The notes beneath the pieces are model-generated. The model was given only the letters and a program-made list of their open reading frames with translations, did no database searches and was not told the origin of the DNA. From Microvirga sesbaniae (lineage in GTDB: Bacteria; Pseudomonadota; Alphaproteobacteria; Rhizobiales; Beijerinckiaceae), in the NCBI RefSeq assembly GCF_025460805.1, contig NZ_JAMXFJ010000018.1:54562-118561 (forward strand): a stretch of DNA of 64,000 bases, read 5' to 3'. How positions within the stretch are numbered: position 1 is the first letter of the stretch; every line of letters begins with the position of its first letter. Made by a program: the position numbers and the translations under genes. This document shows positions 1 to 8,589 of the stretch, in pieces.

Positions 1-136
1 TGCTGAAGGGCGGCTCGCATCTGTGTGCGCCCAACTACTGTCGCCGCTACCGTCCGGCAGCGCGCCATCCGCAGCCGGTCGACACCTCGACGAGCCATGT
101 CGGATTCCGCTGCATCATCAGAGAGAGGAGAGCCCC

Positions 137-1903
137 ATGAACAGTGATCATGCGTCCTCACGCGCTGTTGACGAACGACGCCGAGCCCGGCGCATGCGGG
201 CAAGATCCGCCCTGGTCGGGGCGACGGCTCTGGTCGCTGCTGCCATTGCGGGCCCGGCCACCGCGCAGGCGCCGCAGCAGAAGCCCAACATCCTGTTCAT
301 CATGGGCGACGACATCGGCTGGATGCAGCCGGGCATCTACCACCAGGGGCTGATGGTGGGCGAGACCCCCAACATCGACCGGATCGGGCGGGAAGGCGCC
401 AAGTTCATGACCTACTACGCCGAGCAGAGCTGCACGGCGGGGCGCAACGCCTTCTTCACCGGCATGAATCCGCTCCGGACCGGCATGATCCCGCCGCAAC
501 TGCCCGGCAGCCCGTCCTATCTGCGGCCCGGCACGCCGGCGCTGGCCAAGTTCCTGTACGATCTCGGCTACACCACGGGCGAGTTCGGCAAGAACCACCT
601 CGGCGATCACACCGACGCGCTGCCGACCGCGCACGGGTTCCAGGAGTTCTGGGGCTACCTCTATCACCTCGACGCCATGCAGGGCGTGAGCTTCCCCGAC
701 ATCAACAAGACGCCGACCGAGCAGACAGTGGCGCCGGCCTGCCGCAACACGCCGATCCCCGGGCTGGCCCAGGATCCCGCGGCCGTCGATCCACGAACCA
801 CCCCGTGCCTGACGCCTCCTCGGCCGGTGATCTCGTGCCGGTCGTCGGACGGGACCTCCGGCAATCAGACATGCCGGGACGAGGGCCCGCTGACGCTGGA
901 GCGCTCGAAGACGGTCGACGAGGAGATCTCGGCCAAGGTCATCGACTTCCTCGACCGCAACGACCCGAAAAAGACCAACAAGCCGTTCTTCGTCTGGTAC
1001 AACCCGGCGCGCATGCACATCACCACCGTGCTGTCGGACAAGTACATGGCGATGGTGGGCGAGCCGGGCGGCAAGGACTGGGGCGTCAACGAAGCCGGCA
1101 TGAAGCAGATGGACGACAACATCGGCTATGTGCTGAAGAAGCTCGAGGAGATGGGGCAACTCGACAATACCGTCATCGTGTTCACCACCGACAACGGCGC
1201 CGAGACCTTCACCTTCCCTGACGGCGGCACCACCCCGTTCAAGGGCTCGAAGATGACCACCTGGGAAGGCGGCATGCGTGCTCCGGCGCTCATGCGCTGG
1301 CCTGGCGTCATCCGGCCCGGCACGATCAAGGACGGCATCTTCGCGTCCCTCGACTGGCTACCCACGCTGGTCAACATCGCCGGCGGGGACAAGGGCGACG
1401 GGCTGAACAAGCGCATCATGGCCGGCACCTATCCGGGCATCGTCAAGACCAAGCTCGATGGGGTGGATCAGACCGACTACCTGAGCGGCCGCTCTGACAA
1501 GTCGGCGCGCGACACGTTCTTCTACTATGCCAGCAGCCATCCGTCGGCGGTGAGATACAAGAACTGGAAGATGTATTTCGCGATCGCGCCCGAAACCGCG
1601 CTGGGCTTCAACGTCCCGGGCGTTCAGACCCAATTCGCGGCCGGCATGGTCAACCTCAAGCGCGATCCGTTCGAAACCGGCATGGGCGAGTGGAAGAAGG
1701 CGAATTTCTGGATGGCGGGCGCGCTCGCCGCGCCGGCCACGGCCTGGGTCTACGACTGGAACCTGCTGCCCATCGGACAGGCGCTGTGGCTGAGGGAGCT
1801 GGAATCCTACAAGGAGTTCCCTCCGCTCCAGGATCCGGCGAGCTACAACCTGGATCAGGTCATGACTGAGCTCAGGAACGCCGCCACGCATCCGAGCCAG
1901 TGA
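137..1903 (+). CDS. Secreted arylsulfatase (sulfatase 1)
   Basis: Predicted periplasmic sulfatase that hydrolyses sulfate esters; the substrate is unknown. The start at 137 follows a purine-rich GAGAGAGGAG stretch and gives an N-terminus with a basic region, a hydrophobic segment and an A-x-A-like cleavage site (ATAQA). An upstream in-frame start at 23 would put untypical sequence before the signal peptide. Metal-binding Asp pair in MGDDIGW. The formylglycine precursor is Cys99 in CTAGR, matching the (C/S)-x-(P/A)-x-R sulfatase signature. FTTDNGAE and the C-terminal region also fit the alkaline-phosphatase-like fold. It is paralogous to the sulfatase at 3295-4890 but clearly diverged from it, with a long insert near residues 200-260. 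No formylglycine-generating enzyme gene is visible in the window. Family is secure; substrate is not. Confidence 0.9.
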   Translation: MNSDHASSRAVDERRRARRMRARSALVGATALVAAAIAGPATAQAPQQKPNILFIMGDDIGWMQPGIYHQGLMVGETPNIDRIGREGAKFMTYYAEQSCTAGRNAFFTGMNPLRTGMIPPQLPGSPSYLRPGTPALAKFLYDLGYTTGEFGKNHLGDHTDALPTAHGFQEFWGYLYHLDAMQGVSFPDINKTPTEQTVAPACRNTPIPGLAQDPAAVDPRTTPCLTPPRPVISCRSSDGTSGNQTCRDEGPLTLERSKTVDEEISAKVIDFLDRNDPKKTNKPFFVWYNPARMHITTVLSDKYMAMVGEPGGKDWGVNEAGMKQMDDNIGYVLKKLEEMGQLDNTVIVFTTDNGAETFTFPDGGTTPFKGSKMTTWEGGMRAPALMRWPGVIRPGTIKDGIFASLDWLPTLVNIAGGDKGDGLNKRIMAGTYPGIVKTKLDGVDQTDYLSGRSDKSARDTFFYYASSHPSAVRYKNWKMYFAIAPETALGFNVPGVQTQFAAGMVNLKRDPFETGMGEWKKANFWMAGALAAPATAWVYDWNLLPIGQALWLRELESYKEFPPLQDPASYNLDQVMTELRNAATHPSQ

Positions 1904-2018
1904 GCCATGCGAGATCGGCGGGCACCCTTCGAACCTGGTGCCCGCCACCCCAATCCAACAACAAGAACCGGTGCAGGGGCAGACCTCGATCGCAGAGGAT
2001 CATCGAGAGGAGACTGTC

Positions 2019-2387
2019 ATGATGAAGTCGGTTTCGATCGTAGCACTCCCATTGGCGTTGCTGTTTGCCGGCCCGGCATCGGCCCAGAGCATGTGCGTCA
2101 TCGCGGGCAATCGGGCCATCATGGGAGCCAATATGGAAGGCGCCTTCGACGTGCAGGCCGGACAGGGCTGCATGTCCGACATCACCCCTCAGGGCACGCT
2201 GACCAGTTCCGAGATCAGCCAGCGTCCGCAGCACGGCACTCTGACCATGGTCGACAAGGACACCTGGACCTACACGCCCGCTCCGGGCTACAGCGGCCCC
2301 GATGCCTTCGCGATCACGGCGAAAGGGCAGAGCATCGACGAGAAGCCCGGCACCTCCGTGCTCAGCTACAGGGTGACCGTGAAGTAG
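2019..2387 (+). CDS. Small secreted protein with Ig-like/cadherin-like domain
   Basis: About 122 residues. The start at 2019 (or the adjacent ATG at 2022) follows GAGAGGAGA and opens a clear signal peptide ending near ASAQS. The mature part contains HGTLTMVDKDTWTYTP followed by GYSGPDAFAI. This is the pattern of bacterial tandem-repeat Ig or cadherin-like domains, in which a PxHGTL strand is followed by a YTPxxGYxGxDxF strand, here in a single copy. The function is unknown, and extracellular or periplasmic binding is the family expectation. It lies between two arylsulfatases in the same orientation, so it may act with them at the cell surface; that is inference only. Confidence 0.75.
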   Translation: MMKSVSIVALPLALLFAGPASAQSMCVIAGNRAIMGANMEGAFDVQAGQGCMSDITPQGTLTSSEISQRPQHGTLTMVDKDTWTYTPAPGYSGPDAFAITAKGQSIDEKPGTSVLSYRVTVK

Positions 2388-2435
2388 CGGCGAACAGCCC
2401 GTGAGCTGCTCGCACACACGAGATGGAGAGCGCCG

Positions 2436-2495
2436 GGTTCCAGGGATCTCGGTTCCAGGGATCTCGGTTCCTGGGATCTCGGTTCCTGGGATCTC
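2436..2495 (+). repeat. Four-copy 15-bp tandem repeat
   Basis: Four head-to-tail copies of GGTTCCAGGGATCTC. Copies 1-2 have A and copies 3-4 have T at position 7. The array lies about 90 bp upstream of the start at 2587. In one frame it reads as a V-P-G-I-S pentapeptide repeat, but nothing shows that frame is translated. It is a minisatellite in the leader region. Confidence 0.9.
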
Positions 2496-2586
2496 GGCGC
2501 CCCGTCTCCAGACGCTCGCATCGATGACGTCGGTCCGGTGCGAGCGAACCCGGCGACAGCCGGTCAGTCGAAAGGGAGTCCGCGCC

Positions 2587-3237
2587 ATGTTCAGCAAGCA
2601 CTTCGCCTGTCTTATCCTGGTCACCGGGGGCCTCTGCACGATGACCATCGGCGCCCGCGCGCAGGACGCGCCGGCCCACCCGCAAGTGCCGATCAGGAAG
2701 GCCATCGGCCGGGTCACGCCCACCGGCCCGGTGCCCTCGCTCGCCGTGCTCAACGCGGCGGGCGCAAAGCTCGAGGGAACCAAGCTGACCCTGACGGGCG
2801 TATCGCCGAGCTCGATCGTGTTCGCCGATCGCCCGGTGCGGGCGGCCGGTCACGTCATGACCCAGCAGTTCATCATGCAATGGGACGAAGGCAAGAACAG
2901 CTTTGCCGTTGATCCGCCCAACGCCACCGTGTCCGTCCTGGGCGGCGACGGCTCGAAGGTGAGCGATGCCGTGGTGACCCTGAAATCGCCCAAGCTCGAG
3001 GGCGGCAACCTCACCTTCGACGTGGCGGTGCTGGAAGGCAACTTGGACGGCGCGAGCGGGCCGGCGGCCCTGTTCATCGACGATTTTGGCCGCTACTGGC
3101 ACGCCCCTGCCTATCATGGCGCCTGGTACGGGCGGTCGGGGGTCTCCAATTATAGTGCGGCCTATGCGGCCGAGAACTCGGCCGTGATCCCGAATGTGTG
3201 CGGCTACTACCCTTACTCGCCCTGCGGCAACGAGTGA
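2587..3237 (+). CDS. Secreted protein of unknown function, short paralogue
   Basis: 216 residues. ATG 2587 gives a hydrophobic signal sequence ending near GARAQ. I recognise no named domain. The mature part has a conserved core beginning QDAPA and ending ALFIDD, then a short Tyr/Trp-rich tail with WHAPAYHGAWYG and a terminal CGYYPYSPCGN. The core matches the protein at 5095-5940 almost residue for residue, but this copy lacks that protein's glycine/phenylalanine-rich segment. It sits between sulfatase genes in the same orientation. The paired cysteines at the C-terminus could form a disulfide after export. No function can be assigned from sequence. Confidence 0.8.
   Translation: MFSKHFACLILVTGGLCTMTIGARAQDAPAHPQVPIRKAIGRVTPTGPVPSLAVLNAAGAKLEGTKLTLTGVSPSSIVFADRPVRAAGHVMTQQFIMQWDEGKNSFAVDPPNATVSVLGGDGSKVSDAVVTLKSPKLEGGNLTFDVAVLEGNLDGASGPAALFIDDFGRYWHAPAYHGAWYGRSGVSNYSAAYAAENSAVIPNVCGYYPYSPCGNE
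2662..3080 (+). repeat. 419-bp segment duplicated at 5170-5588
   Basis: By eye this segment and 5170-5588 differ at only about ten positions, with no length change. The flanks on either side are unrelated or much more diverged: the signal peptides differ, and one copy continues into a glycine-rich region. The two neighbouring sulfatases are far less alike than this segment. Confidence 0.9.
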
Positions 3238-3294
3238 GGGATCTTGCGCCGGTGCAGGACGCGGAGAGCCACCGAACGTGAGAGGACCTGAAAC

Positions 3295-4890
3295 ATGAAA
3301 GCCAATGGAACAGCCGGGATCGGCCTTGGCGCCTTGTTCGCCTCCGTGATGGCATTCAGTGTGCCGGCGGCGGCGCAGCAGCAGAAGCCCAACATCCTCG
3401 TCATCATGGCCGACGACATCGGCTACTGGAACATCAGCGCCTACAACCGCGGCATGATGGGCTACCGCACGCCCAACATCGACCGCATCGCCAACGAAGG
3501 CGCGATCTTCACCGATTATTATGGACAGCAATCCTGCACGGCCGGGCGTGCGGCGTTCATCACCGGTCAGAGCCCTTTGCGGACCGGGCTCCTGAAGGTG
3601 GGACTGCCGGCCGCCAAGGAGGGCCTGTCGGACAAGGACCCGACGATTGCCGAACTGCTCAAGCCGCAGGGCTACGCAACAGGTCAGTTCGGCAAGAACC
3701 ATCTCGGCGACCGCAACGAGTTCCTGCCGACGGTGCACGGCTTCGACGAGTTCTTCGGCAACCTCTACCACCTCAATGCCGAGGATGAGCCCGAGCATGC
3801 GGATTATCCCAAGGACCCCGCCTTCAGGGCGATGTTCGGGCCGCGCGGCGTGTTGCGCTGCCGTGCCACCGCCACGGACACGCCCGGCAGCGATCCCCGC
3901 TTCGGCCCGTGGGGCAAGCAGACCTGCGAGGACACCGGCCCTCTGACCAAGAAGCGCATGGAGACGATCGACGAGGAATTCCTCAATGCGTCACTCGACT
4001 TCATCGACCGGGCGAACCGGGACCGGAAGCCTTTCTTCGTGTGGCTCAACCCGAGCCGCATGCACATCTGGACCCGGCTCAAGCCCGAGTCGGAAGGCAA
4101 GACCGGGCTCGGGATCTATCCGGACGGCATGGCGGAGCACGACGGGCAGGTCGGGCAGGTTCTGAAGAAGCTCGATGACCTCGGCATCGCCGACAACACC
4201 ATCGTGATCTACACCACGGACAACGGGGCCGAGGTTTTCACATGGCCTGACGGCGGCACCACCCCGTTCCGCGGCGAGAAGAACACCAACTGGGAGGGCG
4301 GCTATCGCGTCCCGGCCATCGTGCGATGGCCCGGCCAGGTGCCGGCTCGGACCGAGATCAACGACATCGTGTCCGCCGAGGATTGGACGACGACCCTGGT
4401 CGCCGCGGCGGGCGAGCCGGACATCAACAGCAAGCTGCTGCAAGGCTACGATGCGGCGGGCAAGACCTTCAAGGTTCACCTGGACGGCTACGACCAGCGC
4501 GACCTGCTCGGCCGCAAGGGGCCGAGCAAGCGCCGCGAGTTCTTCTACTGGACCGACGACGGCAACCTGGCCGGCCTTCGCTACGACCAATGGAAGGCCG
4601 TGTTCCTGGAGCAGAAGGCACATGGGCTCGATGTGTGGGCGCAGCCGATGATCGAACTGCGCCTGCCGATGCTGTTCAACCTGCGCTCCGATCCTTTCGA
4701 GCGGGCCCAGAACGAATCCGGCGACTACGTCAGATGGTTCATCGAACATGCCTTCGTGGTGGTCCCGGCCCAGGCGATCGTCGGCCAGCATCTGGCGAGC
4801 TTCCAGCAGTTTCCACCCCGCCAGCGACCCGGGTCCTTCTCGGTCGAGCAGGCCATGGAGAAGCTCAGGCTCCCACCATCCAGCAACTAG
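3295..4890 (+). CDS. Secreted arylsulfatase (sulfatase 2)
   Basis: 531 residues, periplasmic. The signal peptide ends near PAAAQQ. Metal-site Asp pair in MADDIGY. The formylglycine precursor is Cys81 in CTAGRAAF. Further sulfatase landmarks are GKNHLGD, YTTDNGAE, GGTTPFRGEKN and NWEGGYRVP. It is paralogous to the sulfatase at 137-1903, sharing the same Cys motif and the order of conserved blocks, but is about 60 residues shorter because a mid-protein insert is smaller. The ATG follows GAGAGGACCTGAAAC. It is separated by 57 bp from the unknown secreted protein upstream and is followed by a second copy of that protein, so sulfatase and partner genes alternate. Substrate unknown. Confidence 0.92.
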   Translation: MKANGTAGIGLGALFASVMAFSVPAAAQQQKPNILVIMADDIGYWNISAYNRGMMGYRTPNIDRIANEGAIFTDYYGQQSCTAGRAAFITGQSPLRTGLLKVGLPAAKEGLSDKDPTIAELLKPQGYATGQFGKNHLGDRNEFLPTVHGFDEFFGNLYHLNAEDEPEHADYPKDPAFRAMFGPRGVLRCRATATDTPGSDPRFGPWGKQTCEDTGPLTKKRMETIDEEFLNASLDFIDRANRDRKPFFVWLNPSRMHIWTRLKPESEGKTGLGIYPDGMAEHDGQVGQVLKKLDDLGIADNTIVIYTTDNGAEVFTWPDGGTTPFRGEKNTNWEGGYRVPAIVRWPGQVPARTEINDIVSAEDWTTTLVAAAGEPDINSKLLQGYDAAGKTFKVHLDGYDQRDLLGRKGPSKRREFFYWTDDGNLAGLRYDQWKAVFLEQKAHGLDVWAQPMIELRLPMLFNLRSDPFERAQNESGDYVRWFIEHAFVVVPAQAIVGQHLASFQQFPPRQRPGSFSVEQAMEKLRLPPSSN

Positions 4891-5020
4891 GGCATCGGAC
4901 GGACCCGGAGGGCCGCGTCCGAGGCTCTAGCGCATCGTGCGGACCCAGAGGGCCGCGTGAGCGAAAAGTGGATCCGGTTTTCACTTGCGTGGTCCTTCGG
5001 GTCAGCCCCGAACGATGCGC
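4891..5020. repeat. Interspersed palindromic repeat, family 1
   Basis: Begins directly after the sulfatase stop codon. It has GGCATCGGACGGACCC, then a long imperfect inverted repeat bounded by GCGCATCGT (from about 4930) and ACGATGCGC (ending 5020), with GAAAAGTGGATCCGGTTTTC in the middle. It is related to the elements listed at 8590, 17128, 24901, 43598 and 62311. Confidence 0.8.
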
Positions 5021-5094
5021 CAGACAAGGACGCCGCAAAAGTCCCGTCGGACCGGCTTATCGGTCGACGGAGATTCCAGTCAAGGAGATGAACC

Positions 5095-5940
5095 ATGTCC
5101 GTGAAGCATCGTGCCTCCGATCTCATCCTCTTCGTCGGCCTCGTGCTCGCGCCGAGCGTTGCGCTGTCCCAGGACGCGCCGGCCAACCCGCAAGGGCCGA
5201 TCAGGAAGGCCATCGGCCGGGTCACGCCCACCGGCCCGGTGCCCTCGCTCGCCGTGCTCAACGCGGCGGGCGCAAAGCTCGAGGGAACCAAGCTGACCCT
5301 GACGGGCGTGTCGCCGAGTTCGATCGTGTTCGCCGATCGCCCGGTGCGGGCGGCCGGTCACGTCATGACCCAGCAGTTCATCATGCAATGGGACGAAGGC
5401 AAGAACAACTTTGCCAAGGATCCGCCCAACGCCACCGTGTCCGTCCTGGGCGGCGACGGCTCGAAGGTGAGCGACGCCGTGGTGACCCTGAAATCGCCCA
5501 AGCTCGAGGGCGGCAACCTCACCTTCGACGTGGCGGTGCTGGAAGGCAACTTGGACGGCGCGAGCGGGCCGGCTGCCCTGTTCATCGATCACTTCGGTGG
5601 CGGCTTCGGCGGCGGCTTCCGTGGCGGATTCGCTGGCGGCGGGTTCGCCGGCGGCGGGTTCCGCGGCGGCGGCTTCGATCGCTTCGGCGGCTTCCGCGGT
5701 GGCGATTTCGATCGCTTCGGCGGTGACCGCTTCGGCTCCGTGCGGGTCGGCGACGTCAACGTCGTGCGCGGCACCTACTGGCATGCTCCAGTCTATCGGG
5801 GCGCCTGGTACGGAGCGGGCGCCACGGCGGCGGGCGTTGCCGCCGGGACCGCCCTGGGAGCCGCCGAGGCGGCCTACCCTGACCTTGGCTACAGCGACGA
5901 TGGCCTGTGCGGCTACTATCCCTATGGGCCTTGCTACTGA
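5095..5940 (+). CDS. Secreted glycine/phenylalanine-rich protein, long paralogue
   Basis: 281 residues. ATG 5095 follows AAGGAGATGAACC and starts a signal peptide ending near VALSQD. The core from QDAPA to ALFIDH nearly duplicates that of 2587-3237. It is followed by about 45 residues of GGGF, RGG and FDRFGG repeats, then WHAPVYRGAWYG and a terminal CGYYPYGPC. The low-complexity segment resembles glycine-rich wall or adhesive proteins, but composition alone is weak evidence. The C-terminal motif is shared with the short paralogue and must matter to both. Function unknown. The position behind a sulfatase and the same orientation suggest a common process. Confidence 0.8.
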   Translation: MSVKHRASDLILFVGLVLAPSVALSQDAPANPQGPIRKAIGRVTPTGPVPSLAVLNAAGAKLEGTKLTLTGVSPSSIVFADRPVRAAGHVMTQQFIMQWDEGKNNFAKDPPNATVSVLGGDGSKVSDAVVTLKSPKLEGGNLTFDVAVLEGNLDGASGPAALFIDHFGGGFGGGFRGGFAGGGFAGGGFRGGGFDRFGGFRGGDFDRFGGDRFGSVRVGDVNVVRGTYWHAPVYRGAWYGAGATAAGVAAGTALGAAEAAYPDLGYSDDGLCGYYPYGPCY

Positions 5941-5995
5941 ACGGACCGTGTTCGAGCCTTGGGTTGACCGCTCCCCCCGGCTCTGGCTGGCACAC

Positions 5996-6040
5996 AGAGC
6001 CTCGGACGTGACCCTCCGGGTCCGTCCGATGCTCTAGCGC
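5996..6040. repeat. Interspersed palindromic repeat, family 1 (short form)
   Basis: AGAGCCTCGGACGTGACC, then GGGTCCGTCCGATGCTCT. This is an imperfect inverted repeat of the short arm type, downstream of the gene ending at 5940. I assign nothing to the remaining sequence up to 6223. Confidence 0.7.
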
Positions 6041-6223
6041 ACGCACGGCATCGCCTTCGCGCTCCGGCTCTTGCGCCGACCGTCGCCCTCGCGGTGGCAA
6101 GGGCCGTCGACATCCTGAACCGGAGCTTCATCGTCCCTTCGACAGCAAGGGCCGGTGGCAGCCATCGGCGTCCGGTCCGGGCGTCGTTTCAAGGACCATG
6201 GCTTCGGAGCAACGGATTCCGGA

Positions 6224-7060
6224 TCAATGGGCCGGAACCACCAGGCTCGCCAATGTCACTCTCCCGTCGGACGTGTAGTGGTTGACGTGCCCAGTGGCCA
6301 TGCATTGGCCCGCCTGATACACCTTCACGTCTGCGATCGACCCGATGGTCTCCAACGCGGCGATGATGAAGTCGCGTTCGACATTCGTGTCCGAGTCCGT
6401 GGCGTGGGTGATCTGAAACGTGAGCCGGGTCAGGGACAGACCCGTGTCTTTCGTGCCCGCCCCGACCCAGAGGACCCGTTCGTCGTCCGGTGGGCGATCG
6501 GTATTGAGCCAGAAGCCCGCGGATCCCCCGGCCCAGGTGGTCTCGGCTTGCGCGAGGCCCAAGGACCAGAACCGAATGTGGTGACGCTTCCGGGGAGAGT
6601 TGTCGATCGCCTTCTGAAATCCGACGTCCTGGCCCCGCCCGAACAGATAGAGGGTGCTGAATGGGGCCGTGGGATAGGGCGCGTTGAACACGAAGGCCCG
6701 GATCATGCCCCAGGAACTGGCCAAGCCCAGTCGGTCGGCCTCCGACCAGCCCAGAGCCGCAAAAGCCGCGCGAAGCTGGGCGAGAGTCCCCACGAGCGCC
6801 ACGTTGACGGGATCGCCCGGCAGTCCGTCGCCCGTCGTGGTGAAGCTGGGCACCCGCTTCCGGTGGAGGAGCTTGAGGCCCATGCGAATGATCCACGGAA
6901 GAACCCCATAGGCGGCGATCGCGTAGGTGACGCCCACGGCCAGGATCCATGGCAGCCGTTGGTCCGCGGTATCGAAGACGACGAAGACGATCAGCCAGAC
7001 GGAGAAGACGCCCAGCGCAAGGATGACGAGGCGTTGCAGAAGGCGGCTCAGAAATCGCAT
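6224..7060 (-). CDS. LssY C-terminal-domain-like membrane protein
   Basis: 278 residues. The start at 7060 (MRFLSRLLQ) places two hydrophobic segments at about residues 10-30 and 38-55. A soluble domain follows with the pattern GDPVNVALVG, LGWSEAD, FGRGQDVGFQKA, RHHIRFW and ERDFIIAAL. This combination is typical of the LssY C-terminal-like family, whose biochemical role is not established; in some proteins it is fused to PAP2 phosphatase domains. Here it stands alone. It lies 34 bp downstream of the small secreted-protein gene at 7095-7361 in the same orientation, so the two are probably cotranscribed. Assignment is from pattern recognition only. Confidence 0.65.
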   Translation of the reverse strand: MRFLSRLLQRLVILALGVFSVWLIVFVVFDTADQRLPWILAVGVTYAIAAYGVLPWIIRMGLKLLHRKRVPSFTTTGDGLPGDPVNVALVGTLAQLRAAFAALGWSEADRLGLASSWGMIRAFVFNAPYPTAPFSTLYLFGRGQDVGFQKAIDNSPRKRHHIRFWSLGLAQAETTWAGGSAGFWLNTDRPPDDERVLWVGAGTKDTGLSLTRLTFQITHATDSDTNVERDFIIAALETIGSIADVKVYQAGQCMATGHVNHYTSDGRVTLASLVVPAH

Positions 7061-7094
7061 GATCCCGTTTCCGTCGCGACCGATTGCGCAGGGA

Positions 7095-7361
7095 TCAACA
7101 ATCCGTGCAGATGCCCTGCTTGACCTCCTGATCGATGCGCTTGGCCCTTTGGTCCATCTGCTGGATGGCCTTGGCATCGTCGGCCGAGAATTCCTTGTCC
7201 GGCGGTGGCACGGTCTTGCTGTCGAGCATCCGATCGATCTCCGACCCGGACGGGATCCGAACCTCGCCCGAGGGCGTGAACGGCCGATTGCTGTCCTGCG
7301 CCAGAACCGGCGTTACGGCGATCAACGCACACAGGGTGGGGAGTCCTAGATAACAGCGCAT
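7095..7361 (-). CDS. Small secreted protein, unknown function
   Basis: 88 residues from ATG 7361. I chose this start because it opens a classical signal peptide ending PVLAQDS, whereas longer in-frame starts add basic, untypical sequence. The mature part is short and charged (SEIDRMLDSKTVPPPDKEF, DQRAKRIDQEVKQ) and ends in CTDC, a possible disulfide or metal pair. No family recognised. It probably shares a transcript with the LssY-like gene downstream. Confidence 0.55.
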   Translation of the reverse strand: MRCYLGLPTLCALIAVTPVLAQDSNRPFTPSGEVRIPSGSEIDRMLDSKTVPPPDKEFSADDAKAIQQMDQRAKRIDQEVKQGICTDC

Positions 7362-7649
7362 TGCGATGAACCCCGAAGCGGAATGCCAGCCCCTCGTGGA
7401 ATGCCGCCGGTCCGATGCGTCCAAGCCCTTGGGCAGGATAGCCCCTTCGGCCGCCGGAACCAACTGGGATAAACCCTGAAAGTGCCAGAGGAAGACCCTG
7501 AAACGTCGGGAGCGTAAGCATTCGCGATGAGGCGACAGGACATCGGCCCAAGGGCTTCGAACCTGCCCGGCCAGTGGACCTGTGGCAGCCACCCGGGAGC
7601 CCGGCGCGATGTCCATGCCGCCGATCATAGACGGCACACCTGGACGAAC

Positions 7650-8054
7650 TCAGTCGACGGTAATGGTCCCGGTCATTCCGAAGCCGGCATGCAGGAAATG
7701 CGTGCAACTCATCCTGTAGCGTCCCACCGTCACCGGGATGAGGCTCACCGTGCGGCTCTCTCCCTTGCCAACCTCAATCCTGCCGCCCACGAGAGTTGCC
7801 GCGTCGCCCGGGCTTACCTGAGTGGCAGCGAAGAATTCCGGTGCCGCGAGGTTGTGGCCCCCGGAGCCTCGGTTCACGAGACGAATTTGGTAGGCCTGGC
7901 CGTGGTGCAAGTGCAGGTTCTGTGGCGTGAACGCGAAGTCCGAGAGGACAATATTGACCGGCTTAGCCTGCGATCCCGCGGAGGAGCGGGTCGCGGCCGG
8001 CGCGCTCCCGCAGAGGCAAATCACCGCCGTGGTGATGATCAGCGAGGTCTTCAT
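7650..8054 (-). CDS. Secreted cupredoxin (type 1 copper protein)
   Basis: 134 residues with a signal peptide ending near APAAT. The fold pattern is that of plastocyanin/azurin-like proteins. Type 1 copper ligands are visible as His67 (GGHNLAAP), Cys117 (RMSCTH), His122 (FLHAGF) and Met127 (FGM). The His-(~50)-Cys-x4-His-x4-Met spacing matches the cupredoxin family. It should be a periplasmic electron carrier or copper-binding protein; the redox partner cannot be read from context. It is a single gene, with a GAGGCACTC stretch just upstream of the ATG on the minus strand. Confidence 0.85.
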   Translation of the reverse strand: MKTSLIITTAVICLCGSAPAATRSSAGSQAKPVNIVLSDFAFTPQNLHLHHGQAYQIRLVNRGSGGHNLAAPEFFAATQVSPGDAATLVGGRIEVGKGESRTVSLIPVTVGRYRMSCTHFLHAGFGMTGTITVD

Positions 8055-8193
8055 GAGTGCCTCCCATCAGAGCCCCGCCTCACCGTACCATATGAGCAGG
8101 ATTGTCCCGGTGCTGGCCCGCACAAGGCCGTCAATCCCTTGAGACGACTTGGCCATGGGGCTCCACCTTCTCGCCGCTCGAAGGCGAAGCGGC

Positions 8194-8404
8194 CTATCCG
8201 CGCTGACGCGTCCACCCATTCACTGCCCGAGACGAAGCACGCAGAGCCGACGAGCTCGGGTCAGCCGCTTCCGGAACACCGAAGAGGGTGGCCGCCTCCC
8301 CACCTGAGGCCTTCCTGCAATCCAGGCAGTGGCAGACCGCCACGAATTGGGGTCTGTGTCGAATTCGAACCGGATCGACCCGCAGACGCAGCGCCCGTGT
8401 ATTT
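8194..8404 (-). pseudogene. Frameshifted GFA/CENP-V family remnant
   Basis: Reading leftwards, one frame gives GRCVCGSIRFEFDTDPNSW (about 8396-8340). After a one-base frame change the next frame continues VCHCLDCRKASGGEAATLFG (from 8337) and stops at 8194. Together these give the CxCGxxRFE and CHCxxCRKxSG zinc motifs of the glutathione-dependent formaldehyde-activating family. No ATG precedes the first motif in frame, and the normal C-terminal half is missing. It is a decayed gene rather than an annotation error. Confidence 0.65.
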
Positions 8405-8589
8405 CTTGGGCGTGGCCACCGCTCGATCTGGAGCCGACCCTGGCGGCCGGTAGCGCCTCAAGCCCATGCCGGAAGGCGCGGACGAGCCTGTTGAGCGGCG
8501 TAAAACGTCGCAAAGAAGAGCCATGCCCGCGGGTCTCCGCCCCTCTCCCCGGGGGTGGAACGACCCTGGTTTTGAATGTAGGCTCCCGT

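Noticed and set aside
158..1159. Minus-strand frame opposite sulfatase 1
   Set aside because: Compositional shadow; the plus strand has the formylglycine motif and signal peptide.
1907..2404. Plus-strand frame overlapping the small Ig-like gene
   Set aside because: Out of frame with the signal-peptide-bearing gene and Arg/His-rich without domain.
2436..2495. Tandem repeat considered as a CRISPR array
   Set aside because: Copies are directly adjacent with no spacers, and no cas genes are present.
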